Shown here piece by piece: positions 45,516-54,809 of a stretch of 64,000 bases of DNA. Within the stretch, counting starts at the first letter, position 1, and each line of letters opens with the position of its first letter. A program made the translations under genes and the position numbers. Source of the stretch: Spirochaetales bacterium (GTDB lineage Bacteria; Spirochaetota; Spirochaetia; Sphaerochaetales; Sphaerochaetaceae). Under the pieces are notes generated by a model that did not search any database, was not told the origin of the DNA, and was given only the letters and a program-made list of their open reading frames with translations. The DNA lies in the NCBI GenBank assembly GCA_022788185.1, contig JALEVV010000063.1, positions 1 to 64,000 on the forward strand. The letters are read 5' to 3'.

Positions 45516-45540
45516 AAAGAGGAAAAGATAATCACCGGGT

Positions 45541-46647
45541 TCAGAGATCTTCGTCAGGGAGGGAGAAGATGAATGAGCCCTCACTGCATGTCCTGTGCAT
45601 GTGTTCGACCGTCTTCAGCAACTGTCTCACATTGCCAGGCCAGTCATACTCCATGAAGGGAGTGTAATCAGCTATCATGTTTTTATAACCCTTTGCTTCC
45701 TCATGATGGCGGATCAGGGCTGGAATGTCTTCCTTCCGTTCCCTGAGGGGAGAGATCCTGATGACCTGTGAGCAGATTCTGTGGTATATGTCCTTTCTGA
45801 GTTTCCCGCTTTCCATGAGCGCCTTGGGAGACTGGTTTGAAATAAGTATTATCTTACCGGTCGACTGACACATATCATTTCCGTAATATCCCACCGGACG
45901 GTACTGTCTGTCCTCAATGAACCTCAGCATGAGGCTCTGGGAAGATAGGGACAGATTCTCTATCTCATCGAATATGAGACAGGTGTCGTTGGCTTCCTCC
46001 GCGTATCCCTTCACGGTTTTCACGGAACCCGTATAGGAACCTTTGTCTGAACCGAACAGAGCCGATTCACAGAGGTCGGAATTGATCTGGCAGCTGTTCA
46101 CCACAACTCTTTCCTTTGAGCTGTTATAGGTCTTTGCAATTGCCCTGCTTATAACTTCCTTGCCTGTTCCGGTTTCTCCGTAGATAAGAACCAGTTCGTC
46201 ATCGGATGAAAACAATCTGGCTTTGTTCCTGACTTCAACGGAGTTTTCTGAAGAGCCTATATAGAGGCTGTCAAAAAAGTCCTCATCCGCATTGACTGAA
46301 TTCATCTCCTGGCTTTCCGGGATCAGGGAAGCCAGTTCATCCTCTGAAAATGGTTTCCTCAGCAGCGTGAAACCTTCACGCACTTCCGCAGAAACCATAT
46401 CCTTCATCAGTGTTTTGGGGCAGAGCAATATTACCTTTGTTTCCTTCAGGCTAAGGGCCTGCATGAACAGTGCTCCGTATCTTTCGGGACTGTCAACGTC
46501 GATGATACATAGCTTTCGATCAGGTATGCCTTGAAGCATTTCGGTAATGTTTTCCGTTGACCTGATGAAGAGACACTGCTGACCGGTTATTTTATTAACA
46601 GTGGTCCTATGGTGAGAATTAGTGGAAAAGAGCACAGTTTTATTCAA
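45541..46647 (-). CDS. Sigma-54-activator-like AAA+ protein without a DNA-binding domain
   Basis: 368 residues. Residues ~1-115 look like a degenerate receiver domain (CIIDVD, then LLRKPFSEDEL). Residues ~130-350 are a sigma-54-interaction AAA+ module with Walker A GETGTGKE, Walker B LIFDEIENL, arginine finger region LRKDIYHRI and WPGNVRQL. The sigma-54 contact loop GAFTGA is changed to GSYTGS. The protein ends about 25 residues after WPGNVRQL, with no Fis-type HTH. The start is TTG with AAGGA seven bases upstream. It may act on sigma-54 from solution or have another role. Confidence 0.8.
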   Translation of the reverse strand: MNKTVLFSTNSHHRTTVNKITGQQCLFIRSTENITEMLQGIPDRKLCIIDVDSPERYGALFMQALSLKETKVILLCPKTLMKDMVSAEVREGFTLLRKPFSEDELASLIPESQEMNSVNADEDFFDSLYIGSSENSVEVRNKARLFSSDDELVLIYGETGTGKEVISRAIAKTYNSSKERVVVNSCQINSDLCESALFGSDKGSYTGSVKTVKGYAEEANDTCLIFDEIENLSLSSQSLMLRFIEDRQYRPVGYYGNDMCQSTGKIILISNQSPKALMESGKLRKDIYHRICSQVIRISPLRERKEDIPALIRHHEEAKGYKNMIADYTPFMEYDWPGNVRQLLKTVEHMHRTCSEGSFIFSLPDEDL

Positions 46648-46815
46648 TGTTACGTCCTTTTCATGAATTCTGAGACGACGTTAATAAGTGACCTTACTAA
46701 CCTTAAAATGTTAATTTGATAACAATTACCCCCTACTCACTTATATGGTAAGGGTGAAAATCGGAATTTGACAAGAAAAATTTTGTATAATTTTTAAATA
46801 AGTCTATTGACCATA

Positions 46816-46851
46816 TATATAGTGTAATTAACTGAATAACTACACTATATA
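46816..46851 (-). terminator. AU-rich hairpin at the rsmE stop codon
   Basis: TATATAGTGTA and TACACTATATA form an 11-base perfect stem with a 14-base loop. One arm overlaps the last rsmE codons and stop. There is no T run, so it may protect the mRNA end rather than terminate. Confidence 0.4.
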
Positions 46852-47592
46852 AGGGTTTTCCCAGATGGTTTCAATTGCACCGACCGCAAAAATTCCTGCC
46901 GTTTCAGCCCTGAGAATATTGGTCGGAAGCAGCACAGGGACCACACCGGAGGCTTCGAGCATGGCACATTCCCCATCGCTTATTCCCCCCTCGCTGCCAA
47001 TCAGGACGGACACAGAGGAACCACTGATGTCCGACAGTGCTTTTTTTAAGCTCATGGTTCTTTCCCTGCTTCCCTGATGGAGGAAAATAAGGGGATAGGG
47101 GGAGTCCGAAACAGCATCCTTTATGTCAATTACCCTGATTTTCCCCATTGAAGAGGAGCTTCCGCTCTGCTGCGCCGCTTCCTTCCTTATGTCCTCAAGT
47201 CTTCTTATGTCGTGGTCACCAAGAGTCTTTTCCTGACAGTATTCACTGATCACGAAGACGACCTCCTCCACACCGGCCTCAGTGAGCATCCTCATCACTG
47301 TTTCATTCTTCTTTCCCTTGCATATGGCCTGGTAGACTCGGATGGAAGGAATGGTACCCCTGTACGCCGAAAGACTGTCGAGAAGGGTTGCTTCAGGATC
47401 GTCGGTAGCCTCCAGGAAAAGAGTGTCCTCATCGGTTACCGTTGCCCTGTAATAATTGTTTTTGATGTCCTTACATGTGAAAACATCACCGGTTTTTATG
47501 CGAAGAACCTTAATCAGGTAATCTTTTTCCCTTTTCCGGAGCTGGTATACACTCTCTCCCGAGTAGGTGCGGTCAAGGATGAATACTCTCAT
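46840..47592 (-). CDS. rsmE: 16S rRNA (uracil-1498-N3)-methyltransferase RsmE
   Basis: A 250-residue SPOUT methyltransferase that methylates U1498 of 16S rRNA. An N-terminal PUA-like domain (~1-70), then KGKKNETVMRMLTEAGVEEVVFV near 92 and the SAM knot VLIGSEGGISDGE near 195 and LPTNILRAETAGIFAV near 225. It overlaps the end of the protease gene by four bases and is co-transcribed with it. Confidence 0.93.
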   Translation of the reverse strand: MRVFILDRTYSGESVYQLRKREKDYLIKVLRIKTGDVFTCKDIKNNYYRATVTDEDTLFLEATDDPEATLLDSLSAYRGTIPSIRVYQAICKGKKNETVMRMLTEAGVEEVVFVISEYCQEKTLGDHDIRRLEDIRKEAAQQSGSSSSMGKIRVIDIKDAVSDSPYPLIFLHQGSRERTMSLKKALSDISGSSVSVLIGSEGGISDGECAMLEASGVVPVLLPTNILRAETAGIFAVGAIETIWENPYIV

Positions 47593-49034
47593 TTGCCTTC
47601 CTTAAGATAGTCAACGGCGGCAATGAGGGCCGTATCATACATTAAATCGACCTTAGGTCTTTCATTGTACGGCATGGCATAGATGTACTCATTCCTGATA
47701 AGCAGCTTAAGGGCTGTTTCATGGATGCCCAGACCTGCGTGAAGGGCGGCAAAGGCATCTATGTTCTCCCTGGAGTACAGGGGATTATCCTTGATATACT
47801 GTGTTATCTCATCCTGACTGCTTTCCACGAAATCGTAGTATGCCGTGATTTCCTCATCGGTGTATTCATGCTCCTCTACGGCAATGTCAGGTTCTATTCC
47901 CGTTTTATGTATGTTGTTCCCATTTGGAGTGAGGTAGTAGGCCGATGTGTATTTGATGTATCCGTTCTTCCACATGGCAGACTCCTGTATGATGCCTTTT
48001 CCGAAGGTCTTGCTTCCTATGACTGTGGCCCTGCCGTTTTCCTGAAGGGCAGCCGTAAGTATTTCACTTGCAGAGGCTGTTCCGCCGTTTGTCAGGATGA
48101 CTATGGGAATTGTCAGGTTTTTCCTCGTGTCATTCGAAGCGACTGTTGAGTAATTCTGTCTTGAGGATCCTTCCTTGTGCTGGATCGACAGAACCGTCGC
48201 ACCTTCGGGCAGGAAGAAGTTCGCGATCATGGTGGCGGAGTCTACAACTCCTCCCGCATTGTTCCTTAAATCTATTATGAGTCCCTGAGCGCCGTTCAGG
48301 GTGAGTTTTTTCAGATTCTCGCTGAAGAGCTCATAGGTCTTCTGGGTAAAGGATGATATGCTGATGTACCCGATATCGGTTCCTTCAATCATCAGGGATG
48401 TGGTATTCGGGGTTGTGACCTCCTCAGGATACATTGTGATGTCAAAGACTGCAGAGCCCCTGTGAACGGTCAGGGTGATGGGTTCCCCTGCCTTACCCCT
48501 TATCTTCATGCTTGCTTCCGTTGCGGTAAGCTCGTAAACGGTTTCCCCGTTCACGTGGGAGATAAGGTCTCCGGCCCTGAGTCCCGCCCTGTCTGCGGGG
48601 CCGCCAGGGAATGGCGCTATGATCTCGACCATGTAGGTCTTTTCATCATCCCAGTCGATGAATGCGGGGGAGTATTTTGTCAGATAGGTGCCTATACCTA
48701 CGTAGATACCTGTTATGTCTTCGGTGAATTCCTCGCTTTCTTCCTCTGTTATGTACTCGGAATAGGGGTCATCGAGGGCCTTGAAAAGGGCTTTAGTGAG
48801 CTCCACATCGACTTTGTCGATATCGATGTCATAAAGAAAGTTCTGACTCAGATACTGGTAGAGTGTGTTCAGCCCCAGCAGGGTGGATGAAATGTTTGTG
48901 ACCTGAACCTGCTGAAGGGCAGTGTTCTGCTGCTGTCCTGATCCGGAATGGGTCTCGGAAGAGGCTCCCGCTGTAAGTGGAGAGAGTGTCAGAATCGCGA
49001 TCAGAATGATCAGCATTGCTTTTCTTAATTGCAT
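47589..49034 (-). CDS. C-terminal processing protease (S41 family, CtpA type)
   Basis: 481 residues. A signal peptide (LIILIAILTLSPLTAGASS), a helical N-terminal region, a PDZ domain (PFPGGPADRAGLRAGDLISHVNG, ~145-170) and the S41 catalytic core with Ser in GGTASASEIL near 318 and Lys in GSKTFGKG near 343. Acts in the periplasm, trimming the C-termini of envelope proteins. Start at ATG 49034 with weak SD. Divergent from lgt. Confidence 0.9.
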   Translation of the reverse strand: MQLRKAMLIILIAILTLSPLTAGASSETHSGSGQQQNTALQQVQVTNISSTLLGLNTLYQYLSQNFLYDIDIDKVDVELTKALFKALDDPYSEYITEEESEEFTEDITGIYVGIGTYLTKYSPAFIDWDDEKTYMVEIIAPFPGGPADRAGLRAGDLISHVNGETVYELTATEASMKIRGKAGEPITLTVHRGSAVFDITMYPEEVTTPNTTSLMIEGTDIGYISISSFTQKTYELFSENLKKLTLNGAQGLIIDLRNNAGGVVDSATMIANFFLPEGATVLSIQHKEGSSRQNYSTVASNDTRKNLTIPIVILTNGGTASASEILTAALQENGRATVIGSKTFGKGIIQESAMWKNGYIKYTSAYYLTPNGNNIHKTGIEPDIAVEEHEYTDEEITAYYDFVESSQDEITQYIKDNPLYSRENIDAFAALHAGLGIHETALKLLIRNEYIYAMPYNERPKVDLMYDTALIAAVDYLKEGK

Positions 49035-49121
49035 ATATAAGATTGTAATTAAAACATGTTCTCAAGTGAAGAGATACTTTCTGTAATTGACTCATTATCT
49101 GTCTCTAACTACACTTTCACT

Positions 49122-50087
49122 ATGCTTTCCTATATCGAATATCCCTCATGGATCAGGCCGGAGGTCGTATCCTTTCTTCCAGTCAGATGGTATGCAGTGA
49201 TGTACATCGTGGCATTTGCCATTGCATATCTGCTTTTCAGATACCAGGTCAGACATGACGGCAGGCTTGAGATGTCAAAGGATGATTCGGAGAACATGTT
49301 CCTTCTCTGCATAGTCCTTCTTCTTGTCGGTGCCCATCTCTTCTCCGTATTCTTCTACAGTGATGCGGCCTACTATCTGACACATCCCTGGCTTATCTTC
49401 TGGCCGTTTGAAAACGGTCGGTTCGTGGGCCTGCCGGGAATGAGCTACCATGGAGGAGTGGTAGGAGCCATTATCGGAGGCATTATCTTTGCCCGGAAGA
49501 AAAAATATGATTTCTTCCTTCTTGCGGATACCGCCTGTGCAGGAATTCCATTGGGATATGCCTTCGGAAGGATAGGCAATTTCATCAATGCCGAGCTCTA
49601 CGGCCGTGTGACCGCATCCCCCATCGGCATGGTTTTCCCCTATGCGGAGAAGTTCTCGACCAACTATGAATGGGTAAGGAACATATGCGACAATGTGGGA
49701 ATAGAGTATGCACTCGGTGAGTACGTGAATCTTCCCCGCCATCCTTCCCAGCTTTATGAGGCGCTCTTTGAAGGTGTGGTGCTTTGGCTTGTATTATGGT
49801 TTATATGCAGACCAATGATCAGAAAATATGCATTGAAACCGGGATCCATGCTATCATTCTATCTGTTCGGATATGGATTTGCCCGATTTTTCATCGAGTA
49901 TTTCAGACAGCCGGACAGCAATATCGGTTATGTAATCGCACTGGGAAAGGAGAGCGACAACATCGCGGTCTTCCAGTCGTTTTTCAATATTTCAAAGGGA
50001 CAGGTCTTCTGTTTTCTCATGATGGCAGCGGCCGTTGTCCTATATCTGTACGTGAACAGGAGAGAGAAAAAACATGTCAACCATTGA
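49122..50087 (+). CDS. lgt: Prolipoprotein diacylglyceryl transferase Lgt
   Basis: A 321-residue inner-membrane enzyme that transfers diacylglycerol to the lipobox Cys of prolipoproteins. The signature GRIGNFINAELYGRVT lies near residue 167, HPSQLYEALFEG near 217 and a first-loop SYHGGVVGA near 105. The track start at 49056 adds 22 residues. ATG 49122 (MLSYIEYPSWIRPEV) fits the family better. It overlaps the aminopeptidase gene by 14 bases. Confidence 0.93.
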   Translation: MLSYIEYPSWIRPEVVSFLPVRWYAVMYIVAFAIAYLLFRYQVRHDGRLEMSKDDSENMFLLCIVLLLVGAHLFSVFFYSDAAYYLTHPWLIFWPFENGRFVGLPGMSYHGGVVGAIIGGIIFARKKKYDFFLLADTACAGIPLGYAFGRIGNFINAELYGRVTASPIGMVFPYAEKFSTNYEWVRNICDNVGIEYALGEYVNLPRHPSQLYEALFEGVVLWLVLWFICRPMIRKYALKPGSMLSFYLFGYGFARFFIEYFRQPDSNIGYVIALGKESDNIAVFQSFFNISKGQVFCFLMMAAAVVLYLYVNRREKKHVNH

Positions 50088-51846
50088 CGAAAGAGTCAGT
50101 GCCCTCAGAGCACTGATGAATGAGAAGGGTTACGATGCCTATATCGTGACAGGTACCGATCCTCACATGAGTGAGTATGTCGCTCCCCGCTGGAGGACAA
50201 GGGCTTTCATAAGCGGTTTCACAGGCAGTGCCGGAACGGTGCTTGTCACTAAGGACGAAGCTATCCTCTGGGTTGATTCCAGATACTTCATACAGGGGGC
50301 CGCCGAGATTCAGGGTACCTGTTTCCGCCTCATCAAACTGGATATCGACAACAATCCCGATACAAACACCTATATCGAGCAGACACTTCCGGCCGGAAGC
50401 ACTATCGGAGTTGACAGGTGCAGCATTTCAATATCAAAGTTCAATGAACTGAAGGAAAGATTCGCGAAGAGAAATCTCATTCTTGCCGACTCAGACGATC
50501 TCCTTGAGCCCATCTGGGAGGGAAGACCCGCCATTCCAGAATCTGCACTCAGAAGTGTTCCCGTACACTATGCAGGACTCACCGCAGCTGACAAGCTTTC
50601 AAAGGTAAGGGCCGCCCTTAAGGAGAAGGGTGCCGATTACACCTTCATCGCCTCAATCGACGATGTGGCATGGCTTACCAACCTCCGTGGTAATGACATT
50701 AAGTGCAACCCCGTGTTCATGTCCTTCTGCCTCGTCACAATGGATAAGGCTTATCTCTTCACCTCACCCTCCCGTTTCTCAGAGGAAGTGAGAAAGATCT
50801 GTGAGGAGGATTTCATCATCCTCCCTTATGAAGAGGCATACAGTCTTTCCCGGTACGTGAGCGGAAAGGCTTACTACGATGCTGACAGGGTCAGCATGGC
50901 ATTCAGCGCCGTTCTCGACAATCCTGATAGCATTAAGGGCCGTGACATCACTACTGACCTGAAGGCAAAAAAGAATGAGATAGAGCTTCGCGGAATGAGG
51001 AGAAGCCACCTTATGGACGGTGTTGCCTACATCAACTTCCTTTCCCGTCTCAATACGGAGCCTGACGGTTCACTGGATGAAATTGCCGTTTCCGATCTCC
51101 TTGAAAAGGAAAGGGAGAAGCTGGAAGGTTATCTCGGACCCTCATTCAATCCCATCTCCGGCTTTGCCGAACACGGTGCGATGTGTCATTACAGTGCGAC
51201 TCCCGAATCCTCCAAGAAAATCGATCATGACGGACTTCTGGTACTCGATACCGGTTCCCAGTTCTACTACGGCATGACCGACATCACCAGAACCCTGTGC
51301 TTCGGTAAGCCCACCGCAGAGCAGAAGAAGGATTACACCCTCGTACTGAAGGGGCACCTTGCCCTGGCAAGACAGATCTTCTACAAGGGAACAAAGGGTG
51401 TCCAGCTCGACATCCTGGCCAAACAGTACATGTGGCAGGCGGGAATGACCTACTACCACGGAACAGGTCATGGAGTGGGCTTTAACCTCAATGTCCATGA
51501 GGGCCCCATGAACGTATCATCCCGTCTTGTTGACGTACCCCTTGAGAAGGGCATGGTAATCTCAGATGAGCCGGGAATCTACAAGGAAGGCCGCCATGGC
51601 ATCAGGATTGAGAACCTCATCGCTGTTGATGACTACGTGAAGACCGAGTTCGGTGAGTTCATGGCCTTCGAGGTCCTGACAATGGTGCCTTATGAGAAGA
51701 AGCTCATTGATCTCACATATCTCGATGACAGCGAGATCAGCCAGATCAACGCTTATCATCAGTGGATCAGGGAAGAACTTTCATCCCTCGTTGACGAAGA
51801 TGCCAAAGCTTATCTCGAAAGTGCCACCGCTCCACTTGTGAGATGA
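50074..51846 (+). CDS. Aminopeptidase P family metallopeptidase (M24B)
   Basis: 590 residues, the long three-domain form of Xaa-Pro aminopeptidase. Two creatinase-like N-terminal domains (~1-300) precede the pita-bread catalytic domain. Metal ligands: Asp in LDTGSQ and DITRTL near 390-405, His in HGTGHGVGF near 468, Glu in SDEPGIY near 500 and Glu in IRIEN near 513. Releases N-terminal residues before proline. SD GGAGAGA lies in the lgt end. It is linked by overlap to lgt. Confidence 0.93.
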   Translation: MSTIDERVSALRALMNEKGYDAYIVTGTDPHMSEYVAPRWRTRAFISGFTGSAGTVLVTKDEAILWVDSRYFIQGAAEIQGTCFRLIKLDIDNNPDTNTYIEQTLPAGSTIGVDRCSISISKFNELKERFAKRNLILADSDDLLEPIWEGRPAIPESALRSVPVHYAGLTAADKLSKVRAALKEKGADYTFIASIDDVAWLTNLRGNDIKCNPVFMSFCLVTMDKAYLFTSPSRFSEEVRKICEEDFIILPYEEAYSLSRYVSGKAYYDADRVSMAFSAVLDNPDSIKGRDITTDLKAKKNEIELRGMRRSHLMDGVAYINFLSRLNTEPDGSLDEIAVSDLLEKEREKLEGYLGPSFNPISGFAEHGAMCHYSATPESSKKIDHDGLLVLDTGSQFYYGMTDITRTLCFGKPTAEQKKDYTLVLKGHLALARQIFYKGTKGVQLDILAKQYMWQAGMTYYHGTGHGVGFNLNVHEGPMNVSSRLVDVPLEKGMVISDEPGIYKEGRHGIRIENLIAVDDYVKTEFGEFMAFEVLTMVPYEKKLIDLTYLDDSEISQINAYHQWIREELSSLVDEDAKAYLESATAPLVR

Positions 51847-51887
51847 ACGATAAATATATAGAATAAAGGCAATAAAAGGAAAACAAA

Positions 51888-53534
51888 ATGGTTGAAGCAT
51901 TAAAGAAGAACTCCAAGATCACCAGAAAAGGTCCAGTGGTGCTCGTCATCATGGACGGTGTCGGTTTCGGTAAGTATTCCGACGGCGATGCAGTCGCTGC
52001 GGCAATGACGAAAAACCTTGACGGATTATATAAAAACTATCCATGGACCAAGCTCAAGGCTCATGGACTTGCAGTCGGTCTTCCCTCAGATGCCGACATG
52101 GGTAACAGTGAGGTAGGACATAACGCAATGGGCTGCGGAAGGGTATTCGCACAGGGTGCTGCCCTTGTCAGCAATTCAATCTCATCAGGTGCCATGTTCA
52201 AGGGTGCAACCTGGGTAAAGCTCGTGGAGAACTGCAAAAAGAACAACTCCACACTTCATTTCATCGGTCTTCTTTCCGACGGTAACGTCCACTCTCATAT
52301 TGACCACCTCAAGGCAATGGTTAAGGAAGCCAAGGCAGAGGGTGTGAAGAAGGTAAGGGTACACGCCCTTCTCGACGGAAGGGATGTGGGTGAGGTTTCA
52401 GCCCTCGATTACTTCGATCCCTTTGCAGCATACCTTGCAGAGCTCAGCGATGAGAACTTCGATGCCAGAATCGCATCAGGCGGCGGAAGAATGGTCATCA
52501 CCATGGACCGCTACAATGCCAACTGGGATATGGTCAGAAAGGGCTGGGAAACTCACGTCCTCGGTGAAGGCAGACAGTTTGCTTCAGCTCACGAGGCAAT
52601 CGAGACCCTCAGGGCAGAGACAGGTGCCATCGACCAGGATCTTCCTCCCTTCGTAATTGCAGAGAACGGCAAGCCTGTCGGAACGATCGAGGACGGCGAC
52701 TCAGTCATCCTCTTCAACTTCCGCGGTGACAGGGCCCTCGAGATCACAAAGGCATTTGAAGCAGAAGACCTTAAGGAGTTTGACAGGAAGAGAAAGCCCC
52801 AGGTTGAATATGCAGGCATGATGGAATATGACGGAGACCTCCACGTTCCCGCCCAGTACCTTGTATCACCTCCTTCAATCGACAGGACGATGGCAGAGTA
52901 CCTCTGCAAAACCGGAATCAGGCAGTTCTCAATTTCCGAGACTCAGAAGTTCGGACATGTCACCTACTTCTTCAACGGTAACAAGACAGGCAAGTTCGAT
53001 GAGAAGCTTGAAGAGTATGTCGAGATTCCTTCAGACATCGTTCCCTTCGAGGAAAGGCCCTGGATGAAGTGTGCCGAGATCGCTGACAGAGTCATCGCTG
53101 AGGTTGAAAGCGGCAAGTGGGATCTCATCAAGCTCAACTTCCCCAACGGAGACATGGTAGGTCACACAGGTGTCTTTGAAGCAGTCGTATGCTCAATGGA
53201 GGCCATGGATCTCCAGATCGGCAGGATCTGGGATGCAATCAGGAAGGCCGGCGGTGTCATGGTCGTCACTGCAGACCACGGTAATGCCGATGACATGTAT
53301 GAGCATGGCAAGGACGGATCACTCAAGCTCAAGAAGGACGGAGAGCCCAAGAGCAAGACATCCCACTCTCTCAACCCCGTACCGTGCATCATCTGCGATT
53401 CAGCTTACAACGGAGAGTATTCGAAGGAGCTTAAGACAGGTCTCGGAATCTCATCCATTCCCGCAACCCTCATGAACCTCCTTGGTTATGACGCACCGGA
53501 GGATTACGATCCTTCCGTGATCACACTGAACTGA
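51888..53534 (+). CDS. gpmI: 2,3-bisphosphoglycerate-independent phosphoglycerate mutase
   Basis: A 548-residue alkaline-phosphatase-superfamily enzyme converting 3-PG and 2-PG in glycolysis with two Mn2+. MDGVGFG near residue 22 supplies the first Asp. The catalytic Ser is in GNSEVGHNAMG near 72, LSDGNVHSHIDHL lies near 130 and VVTADHGNADDM near 464. AAAGGAAAA precedes the ATG. A strong terminator follows. Codon choice is notably regular (many GGC/ATC/AAG), as expected for a highly expressed glycolytic gene. Confidence 0.95.
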   Translation: MVEALKKNSKITRKGPVVLVIMDGVGFGKYSDGDAVAAAMTKNLDGLYKNYPWTKLKAHGLAVGLPSDADMGNSEVGHNAMGCGRVFAQGAALVSNSISSGAMFKGATWVKLVENCKKNNSTLHFIGLLSDGNVHSHIDHLKAMVKEAKAEGVKKVRVHALLDGRDVGEVSALDYFDPFAAYLAELSDENFDARIASGGGRMVITMDRYNANWDMVRKGWETHVLGEGRQFASAHEAIETLRAETGAIDQDLPPFVIAENGKPVGTIEDGDSVILFNFRGDRALEITKAFEAEDLKEFDRKRKPQVEYAGMMEYDGDLHVPAQYLVSPPSIDRTMAEYLCKTGIRQFSISETQKFGHVTYFFNGNKTGKFDEKLEEYVEIPSDIVPFEERPWMKCAEIADRVIAEVESGKWDLIKLNFPNGDMVGHTGVFEAVVCSMEAMDLQIGRIWDAIRKAGGVMVVTADHGNADDMYEHGKDGSLKLKKDGEPKSKTSHSLNPVPCIICDSAYNGEYSKELKTGLGISSIPATLMNLLGYDAPEDYDPSVITLN

Positions 53535-53553
53535 TCGGTAAATCAGCAATTAC

Positions 53554-53582
53554 ACCGGCATGGGAAACCGTGCCGGTTTTTT
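53554..53582 (+). terminator. gpmI terminator
   Basis: ACCGGCA-tgggaaaccg-TGCCGGT followed by six T. It overlaps the ORF-track start of the next gene, which supports moving that start downstream. Confidence 0.9.
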
Positions 53583-53598
53583 AACAGGAAAAACATAC

Positions 53599-54066
53599 AT
53601 GTCATTTGAGAGTGCATATTCGTATCTGAAGGAAAGAGGATTTTCTGACAGGGTAATAACTTTTGATGTATCAACTGCCACCGTGGCGCTGGCTGCGGAG
53701 GCTCTTCATACAGAGGAGTGCAGGATAGCGAAGACCCTGGGATTTCTCCTCTCGGATGGCCCGATCCTGGTCGTGATGGCAGGAGATGCCAGGGCTGATA
53801 ACAGAAAGTACAGGAATACCTTTCATGAAAAGGCCCACATGCTTTCCTATGAGGATGCGGTGGAGAAAATAGGACATGCCCCGGGAGGCGTATGCCCGTT
53901 CGGGGTGAAGGAAGGTGTAAGAATATTCCTTGATGTCACGCTGAAAAAGTATGATACGGTATTCCCCGCCGTGGGAAGCAGCAACAGTGCGGTCAGGCTT
54001 ACGCCCAATGAGCTTGAGAGCCTGCTTCCTGATGCACGGTGGGTGGATATAGCTAAGGATCAGTAA
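53599..54066 (+). CDS. YbaK/EbsC (ProX-type) aminoacyl-tRNA deacylase-like protein
   Basis: 155 residues. The YbaK fold is recognised from RIAKTLGFLLSDGPILVVMAGD near residue 45, GHAPGGVCPFGVKEGVRIFLD near 110 and VFPAVGSSNSAVRLTPNEL near 130. Family members clear mischarged aminoacyl-tRNAs (Cys/Ala-tRNA-Pro). The track start at 53560 lies inside the gpmI terminator. ATG 53599 (MSFESAYSYL) with AGGAA upstream is used. The 3' end overlaps the convergent gene by seven bases. Confidence 0.9.
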   Translation: MSFESAYSYLKERGFSDRVITFDVSTATVALAAEALHTEECRIAKTLGFLLSDGPILVVMAGDARADNRKYRNTFHEKAHMLSYEDAVEKIGHAPGGVCPFGVKEGVRIFLDVTLKKYDTVFPAVGSSNSAVRLTPNELESLLPDARWVDIAKDQ

Positions 54067-54809
54067 CCGTCAGGTCCTACGAGACAAAGCATCAGAGCTC
54101 CGATTGCCATCATCACCATTCCGATGATGTTGGTGATCAGGAAGCTGTTTGAAAGCATTATCATGAACTGACCGATGGAAATGAACAGGAAGGTCAGGAA
54201 TCTCTTTATCTTATAGACCTCCCTGTCCCTGAGAAATGCCAGAAAGTATGTGATGTTCGCAAGTATCAGCACTACCAGCACGCACATCGTAAAGAACTGG
54301 TTGTGCCTGTTTCCTGAAGGATTAAGTTCATCCACCGGGATGAGGAATGCTACCATGAAGGAAGCAATTACCGAGAACGTGATGTAGAGTGACATTTTCG
54401 ACATCGAATCCCGCTGCAGGTTGATTATGGCCGCAAAGAACAGCGATACGGCGGCGGACAGGAAGATACCCCTCATAATCGTCACTGATACATAGTAGGA
54501 AATCATGTACGTCCCGAAGTAGTCGTAGAACGATGGAACTATCACAAGGGATTCCATCGTCGTGAAAAGCAGAAAGAGCGGTATGAGGGCACCCTCAACC
54601 GCTTCTGACTGGTGTTTCACCCTAAGTACGATGGATGGGACAAGCGTAGTCAGGACTATCGTCAGCTTGGGGATCACCTCCAGGAAAATGAAAAGGCTGT
54701 CATCTGAAATGTACATCACATAACCCATCCAGGAGAGGATGGCAACAGCCAGGATCGACATACAGATCTGAATGGTGGAGATGACCTTTGCGGTATTGCT
54801 TGTAGTCAC
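54060..54809 (-). CDS. Integral membrane protein of unknown function, 249 aa
   Basis: Seven to eight hydrophobic helices with short loops, no signal peptide and no recognised family. Its GTG start overlaps the stop of the upstream transporter gene (TAGTG), so the two are translationally coupled and may cooperate. Layout recalls 7TM sensor-like proteins, but no output domain is present. I cannot assign a role. Confidence 0.75.
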   Translation of the reverse strand: MTTSNTAKVISTIQICMSILAVAILSWMGYVMYISDDSLFIFLEVIPKLTIVLTTLVPSIVLRVKHQSEAVEGALIPLFLLFTTMESLVIVPSFYDYFGTYMISYYVSVTIMRGIFLSAAVSLFFAAIINLQRDSMSKMSLYITFSVIASFMVAFLIPVDELNPSGNRHNQFFTMCVLVVLILANITYFLAFLRDREVYKIKRFLTFLFISIGQFMIMLSNSFLITNIIGMVMMAIGALMLCLVGPDGY

